In this document: positions 13,571 to 17,105 of the stretch, one piece after another
How positions within the stretch are numbered: position 1 is the stretch's first letter
Layout: every line of letters begins with the position of its first letter
From: DASQPR01 sp035713725
GTDB lineage: Bacteria; Actinomycetota; Actinomycetes; Mycobacteriales; Micromonosporaceae
Length of the DNA: 17,105 nt
Direction of reading: 5' to 3'
Assembly (NCBI GenBank): GCA_035713725.1
Contig: DASTMZ010000153.1
Coordinates: 1-17,105, forward strand
Position numbers and translations under genes: made by a program
Notes under the pieces: generated by a model
What the model was told of the DNA's origin: nothing
The model's input: only the letters and a program-made list of their open reading frames with translations
Databases searched by the model: none

Positions 13571-14386
13571 GTGACCAGCGGGAGTGCGCGACACGGCCGG
13601 CGCAACAACGGCCTGTTCGCCGCTGAATACGCGGTCGTCGGCGACGTCGACCCGCGCATTGGCGAACACCTGCTGGACGTGCTCGGCAATCGCGGCATCG
13701 CGGCCTACCTGCAGCCGTCCTCGGACCAGCATCCGATCACCCGTCTCACCACCTTGCCCGGGCGCCCGATCGACCGCCTCTACGTGGATCGGCGCGAGTT
13801 GTCCACGGCTCGCGAGTTCTTCGCGATCGCGACCGCCGACACCGCCGGTCCGATCGATCCGGACGGCATCAGCGACCCGACCGCTCCGGCGAGGCGGACC
13901 AGCGGCGAGTTCGACGCTGCGTGGGCCTCCATCGTGGCGAGCTTCGACAAGGACCCGACCGGCGACCCGGTCTGGCCGTCGAGCGAGGACGACCCACGAC
14001 CCGCCGGAGCGGCCACCGCGACCCCGGAGCGGTCCGATCCGAATCGCCGGCCGGTGCGTGCCGACACGTCCGGCACGGACCAGAGATCGCTCCTCGACGG
14101 GCTCGACTCGTTCGGGACCGATACGCCGGACGACGAGGACGAGGACTACCAGCCGCCAGCGCCGCCGCCGTTGCCACGGCTTACCGGCGGCACGCTCGCC
14201 GCCGTGCTCGGAGTGATCATCGGCATCGCGGTGATCATCTTCCCCGGCCTGTTGCCGGTGTCGACCACCGCCGCCGCGGTGCTCGGCGGCGCGTGCTTGG
14301 TCGCGGGCGGCGTAGCACTCATCGCGCGACTGCGGCCGGGCGACGACGACGACGACGACGATCCCGACAACGGCGCCGTCGTCTAG
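13571..14386 (+). CDS. DUF308-like membrane protein with an N-terminal conserved domain
   Basis: A 271-residue protein of unknown function, recognised as a type common near actinomycete core genes. The N-terminal part, AEYAVVGDVDPRIGEHLLDV and the following GIAAYLQPS, then TTLPGRPIDRLYVDRRE, is conserved-looking and may resemble small DUF2007-like modules (a guess). A polar, Asp/Pro-rich linker (about 90-205) follows. Two hydrophobic helices near 207-227 and 231-254 (the DUF308-like part) form a hairpin in the membrane. The C-terminus carries seven consecutive Asp residues from a (GAC)n tract. The first ~205 residues are most likely cytoplasmic. It stands alone, divergent from plsC and facing the hydrolase tail to tail over an inverted repeat. 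Confidence 0.7.
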   Translation: MTSGSARHGRRNNGLFAAEYAVVGDVDPRIGEHLLDVLGNRGIAAYLQPSSDQHPITRLTTLPGRPIDRLYVDRRELSTAREFFAIATADTAGPIDPDGISDPTAPARRTSGEFDAAWASIVASFDKDPTGDPVWPSSEDDPRPAGAATATPERSDPNRRPVRADTSGTDQRSLLDGLDSFGTDTPDDEDEDYQPPAPPPLPRLTGGTLAAVLGVIIGIAVIIFPGLLPVSTTAAAVLGGACLVAGGVALIARLRPGDDDDDDDPDNGAVV

Positions 14387-14465
14387 ACCCTATTCGTGAC
14401 CGCTCTCGGTAGCACGAGCACACATAAGCCCGCACCCCGGACGGCGCAGAACCACCGATGCCCTC

Positions 14466-14533
14466 GGGCCTGGGCAGCTTGCCCACGGAGGGATCAAGCT
14501 TGGCCGCCCGGAGTGGGCAAGCTGCCCAGGCCC
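14466..14533. terminator. 21-bp perfect inverted repeat with nested palindromes between convergent genes
   Basis: Arms at 14466-14486 and 14513-14533 are exact reverse complements over 21 bp, with a 26-base spacer. Each arm is itself nearly palindromic: TGGGCA-gct-TGCCCA at 14471-14485 and TGGGCA-agc-TGCCCA at 14514-14528. The spacer holds CAAGCTTG at 14495-14502, almost at the centre. The element starts 20 bases after the hydrolase stop and 79 bases after the DUF308-like stop, so a bidirectional terminator is the simplest reading. A REP/MITE-like repeated element or a protein-binding site is also possible. The flanking 14387-14465 shows nothing else. Confidence 0.6.
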
Positions 14534-14552
14534 CAAAGCGCAACCGAATCGT

Positions 14553-15371
14553 TCAGCGTTCGCCCTTCGACAACCAATCAATGATCGCGTCGATCGGCTC
14601 CGCCCAACCGGCGTCGAGCATCATGTCGTGCCCCATACCCGGGAAGAGCAATGGCGCGCCGCCGTAGCGGGCGGCCACCTTGTTGAGCGACGAGCGGGGC
14701 ACGATGCGATCGTCGGGGCTGCCGGCGACGAGCACCGGCGGATCGCCAACCGGGGACTCAGGCGCCGGTTGCCTAAGCAGCTGCCACTGAGCCTGTCGCG
14801 ACGCCCCGCCCAGCCGGCCAAGATAGACCTTCGCCGCCGAGGTGTGCAGATTGGGGCCGAACAGTTGGCCGCGGCGTAGCCGGAGGCGGCCGCCGAAGAT
14901 CGCGGGTACGGTGCCGATCGGGTTGCGCAGCAGCGCGGTGCCGAACGTACGCCAACCGCCGAACACCGGTGCCAGCAGTACGCCGGCCCGCGCCGGGTAA
15001 CGGGCCAGCGCATGTGCCACCACGAGTGCTCCGGCACCGTGACCGACAAGCACCGCTTGACGCGGCATGGTCGCCGCCACCTGTACCACGTCGTGCACGT
15101 ACGCCCGCAGATCGGACGGACCGCGAGCAGTGCCACTGCGCCCGTGGCCGCGCAGGCTCATCGCGTACGCCGGGAAGCCACGCGCCGCGGCATGCTCGAG
15201 CCAGTGCTCTTCGAAGACCCATGCGGCGTGTGCGTATCCAGGGACGAACAGGATCGGCGGGCGCGGCTCCTCCTCGATCGTCTGGGCCAGAACGACCTCG
15301 CGACGGACCGGTCGCACCGGTCGCGACCACTCCTTCGAGCGCATCACGCGCGTCGACGCCGCGGCGCTCAT
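14553..15371 (-). CDS. Alpha/beta hydrolase fold protein, nucleophile Ser replaced by Gly
   Basis: A 272-residue alpha/beta hydrolase. Fold marks are PPILFVPGYAHAAWVFEEH (oxyanion-loop region, about 38-56), RGHGRSG (74-80), an acid-strand AGSPDDRIVP and a C-terminal FPGMGHDMMLD with the usual His. The nucleophile elbow should read G-x-S-x-G but is VGHGAGAL (109-116): residue 112 is Gly (GGT at 15038-15036), not Ser. The Asp and His positions of the triad are kept. The protein may be non-hydrolytic, may use another mechanism, or may carry a local change. It starts at an ATG overlapping the monooxygenase stop (ATGA), so both are probably made together. No signal peptide is seen. Confidence 0.8.
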   Translation of the reverse strand: MSAAASTRVMRSKEWSRPVRPVRREVVLAQTIEEEPRPPILFVPGYAHAAWVFEEHWLEHAAARGFPAYAMSLRGHGRSGTARGPSDLRAYVHDVVQVAATMPRQAVLVGHGAGALVVAHALARYPARAGVLLAPVFGGWRTFGTALLRNPIGTVPAIFGGRLRLRRGQLFGPNLHTSAAKVYLGRLGGASRQAQWQLLRQPAPESPVGDPPVLVAGSPDDRIVPRSSLNKVAARYGGAPLLFPGMGHDMMLDAGWAEPIDAIIDWLSKGER

Positions 15372-16975
15372 CGGACTGGCTCGAGGTCGCCGAGCACGCG
15401 CTGTAGTCCACGCAGGTACACCATGTGGTTAATCTCGAACCAGTGTCGCGTCGAGCTCTTCACCTTCGCGTGCGTCCAGCGACGATCCGGCGCGGTGGCG
15501 ACCTTCTGCCAGAAGTCGGCGGCGCGCTGCGGATCCGCCTCCCGCAGCCGGAGCCATCGAGCGATCGCGACGGTCTGCCAGTGCACGATCGGGAACACAC
15601 CGGAGTCCGGCTGCACCATGCCGGCGATGGCCAGCGACGGGAAGCGACGCGCGAACGCGTGCATATAGAGCTGGGGCCGGCCCTCCGCGTCGGCGTCGAG
15701 CACCTCGGAGCCGAGGAACTCGAAGCGCGGCAGGTAGCCGGTCGCGAAGATGACGAGGTCCGGCTCCAGGCGCTCACCGCTGACCAGTTCCACCCCGTCG
15801 CGGTCGAAGCGTGCCACCTCCCGGACGGGGCGAAGGCCGCCGTGCCCGATCTGGTAGAGCAGCTGCGAGTTCACGATCGGATGTGTCTCGTAGACGCGAT
15901 GGTCGGGCTTGGCGAGTCCGTACCGCGTGAGATCACCGACCGCGAGTCGGAGCGTGCGGGCGAGCAGCCATTGGCGCACCCGCAGTGGCAGCCGCAGCGC
16001 CGAGATGCCGTCGTTCACCTGATCGGCGGGGCGGCCGAAGACGAACTTCGGGGCGTACCAGTAGCCACGCCGCACCGAGTGCCAGCACACCGCGGCGTGC
16101 ATGGCGCCCTCGACAGCGATGTCGCAGCCACTGTTGCCGCCGCCCACCACGAGCACCTTGCGGCCGCGAAGCGTGGCCGACTCCTTATACGACGACGAGT
16201 GGATCATCTCGCCGCCGAACTCGTCCATGCCTTCGTATGCGGGTAGTTTCGGCGACCAGTTGTGCCCGTTCGCGACGACCACCGCGGCGTAGCGCGCCAC
16301 GCGCTCCGCGCCGCCGCCGCTCGGCCGCGTCGTCACATGCCAGCGGCCGTCTCCGGCCGGCTCCACGGCGCTGACCTCGGTGCCGAACCAGATGTGTTCG
16401 CGCAGCCCGAAATGCTCGCTGTAGCGGGCCAAGTATTCGTTGACGTGACCGTGGCTCGGATAGTCCGGCCAGTCGTCAGGCATCGGAAAGTCGGGAAACT
16501 GAGTGAACGGCTTCGACGAGATCAAGTGCGTGCTCGCGTAGATGGGGCTGCGGCTGTGGCGCCAGTTCCATACTCCGCCGATGTTCGTCTCGCGCTCGAA
16601 GCAGTCGACCGAGAAGCCCTGCTCACGCAGGTTCTTGATGGCGACCAGGCCGCTCGCGCCGGCACCTATCACGCAGACCGTCTCGCCACGATCGTAGATC
16701 GGCCGGTCGTCCTGCCAGGTCGGCTGCGTCGAGCCGGTCCACTCGGTGGTCTTCCACGCCTGGCTCATCCACGAGCCGCTGTCCTCGTTCCAGGCCGTCG
16801 CGGTCAGACCGCCGGTGCGTGCCGGCTCGGTCACCCGCTCACCGGTGCGCTGCGGAGCCGGCGCCACAGCACCGTCGGGCGCGTGTGATCCGTACGGCGC
16901 GGTGTCGTCGCGGCGGTCGCCGTGGCGCCCGTGGTCGCCGTCCGCGCTGCTGGTGCTCAAGCTGCTGCTCCCCAA
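15368..16975 (-). CDS. Flavin-containing (class B) monooxygenase
   Basis: NADPH- and FAD-dependent single-component monooxygenase. From the longest plausible start it has 535 residues. FAD site: VCVIGAGASGLVA (101-112), then ERETNIGGVWNW. FMO signature F-x-G-x-x-x-H-x-x-x-Y as FGGEMIHSSSY (253-263). NADPH site: VLVVGGGNSGCD (274-285). ATGY motif: FATGYLPRF (410-418). The likely reaction is oxygenation of a soft nucleophile or a Baeyer-Villiger-type oxidation; the substrate is unknown. The start is uncertain: TTG at 16975, TTG at 16960 (GGGGAG seven bases upstream) or GTG at 16834. G/C-rich third positions extend to 16975, but the first ~95 residues are low-complexity and unlike the family. 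It ends in an ATGA overlap with the hydrolase, which suggests a shared pathway. Confidence 0.88.
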   Translation of the reverse strand: MGSSSLSTSSADGDHGRHGDRRDDTAPYGSHAPDGAVAPAPQRTGERVTEPARTGGLTATAWNEDSGSWMSQAWKTTEWTGSTQPTWQDDRPIYDRGETVCVIGAGASGLVAIKNLREQGFSVDCFERETNIGGVWNWRHSRSPIYASTHLISSKPFTQFPDFPMPDDWPDYPSHGHVNEYLARYSEHFGLREHIWFGTEVSAVEPAGDGRWHVTTRPSGGGAERVARYAAVVVANGHNWSPKLPAYEGMDEFGGEMIHSSSYKESATLRGRKVLVVGGGNSGCDIAVEGAMHAAVCWHSVRRGYWYAPKFVFGRPADQVNDGISALRLPLRVRQWLLARTLRLAVGDLTRYGLAKPDHRVYETHPIVNSQLLYQIGHGGLRPVREVARFDRDGVELVSGERLEPDLVIFATGYLPRFEFLGSEVLDADAEGRPQLYMHAFARRFPSLAIAGMVQPDSGVFPIVHWQTVAIARWLRLREADPQRAADFWQKVATAPDRRWTHAKVKSSTRHWFEINHMVYLRGLQRVLGDLEPVR

Positions 16976-17105
16976 ACCTCGTCGCCCCCGGCTGCGCCAT
17001 CTTGGTGCGCGGCGGGTGACTTTGTCCAGCCCTCACCGGATTGATGAGTGCGGGTGGCGTTGGGGCTCTTTTGAGACTGCCGCCTGGCGGCTACAGCTAC
17101 GCCGC
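16976..17105 (-). other. Upstream region of the monooxygenase, window edge
   Basis: 130 bp with no credible gene. GCCGCC-t-GGCGGC (17079-17091) is a 6-bp inverted repeat that could be an operator or the end of a neighbouring element. A TGGACA-like hexamer is present on the minus strand, but no matching -10 box is convincing. Confidence 0.3.

Noticed and set aside
14466..14533. Insertion-sequence end
   Set aside because: No transposase gene, no flanking target duplication seen, and only 68 bp in all. A REP-like element remains possible.
16839..17036. A 65-codon minus-strand open frame overlapping the monooxygenase start
   Set aside because: Arg-rich, out of frame with the monooxygenase, and without a ribosome site or known domain.
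17079..17091. Rho-independent terminator
   Set aside because: The stem loop has a one-base centre and no T-tract on either strand.

Overview
This is a high-GC window with strong G/C preference at third codon positions, many GTG starts and weak or absent intergenic A/T tracts. Together with the gene content (class II DAHP synthase, an RNase AS homologue, a DUF222 protein, a Crp-like regulator and PlsC close together) this points to an actinomycete (Actinomycetota). A grouping of class II DAHP synthase, RNase AS and a PlsC-type acyltransferase also occurs in Mycobacterium tuberculosis (Rv2178c, Rv2179c, Rv2182c, recalled from memory), so most of the middle is probably core chromosome. I cannot name the genus.

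Layout. At the left edge is the 5' part of a minus-strand DUF222/HNH-type gene with a probable leaderless promoter. A plus-strand ABC-2 exporter operon follows (ATPase and two permeases, joined by ATGA overlaps). The ATPase/permease junction carries five tandem copies of a 15-bp unit, each supplying a Shine-Dalgarno-like GAGG and an in-frame ATG. From about 11.55 kb down to 3.75 kb all genes lie on the minus strand: RNase AS, a phosphofructokinase with pyrophosphate-type residues, ProC, a membrane-anchored HExxH protein, class II DAHP synthase (aroG), a threonine aldolase-like enzyme, and an RHH/MazF-like antitoxin-toxin pair. To the right are a plus-strand Crp/Fnr regulator, a minus-strand PlsC acyltransferase, a plus-strand DUF308-like membrane protein, and a minus-strand FMO-type monooxygenase coupled to an alpha/beta hydrolase whose nucleophile serine is replaced by glycine.

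Function. The centre is mostly housekeeping: aromatic and proline biosynthesis, glycolysis/gluconeogenesis, RNA turnover and phospholipid synthesis. The accessory parts are the DUF222 gene, the ABC-2 exporter, the toxin-antitoxin pair and the FMO/hydrolase pair.

I did not find a clear new multi-gene system. The most unusual signals are small-scale: tandem duplications at gene boundaries (15 bp x5, 26 bp x3) and inside a gene (21 bp x4), a 21-bp perfect inverted repeat with nested palindromes between two convergent genes, two candidate leaderless promoters, and key-residue changes in two enzymes. No rRNA, tRNA, CRISPR array or insertion sequence was seen.
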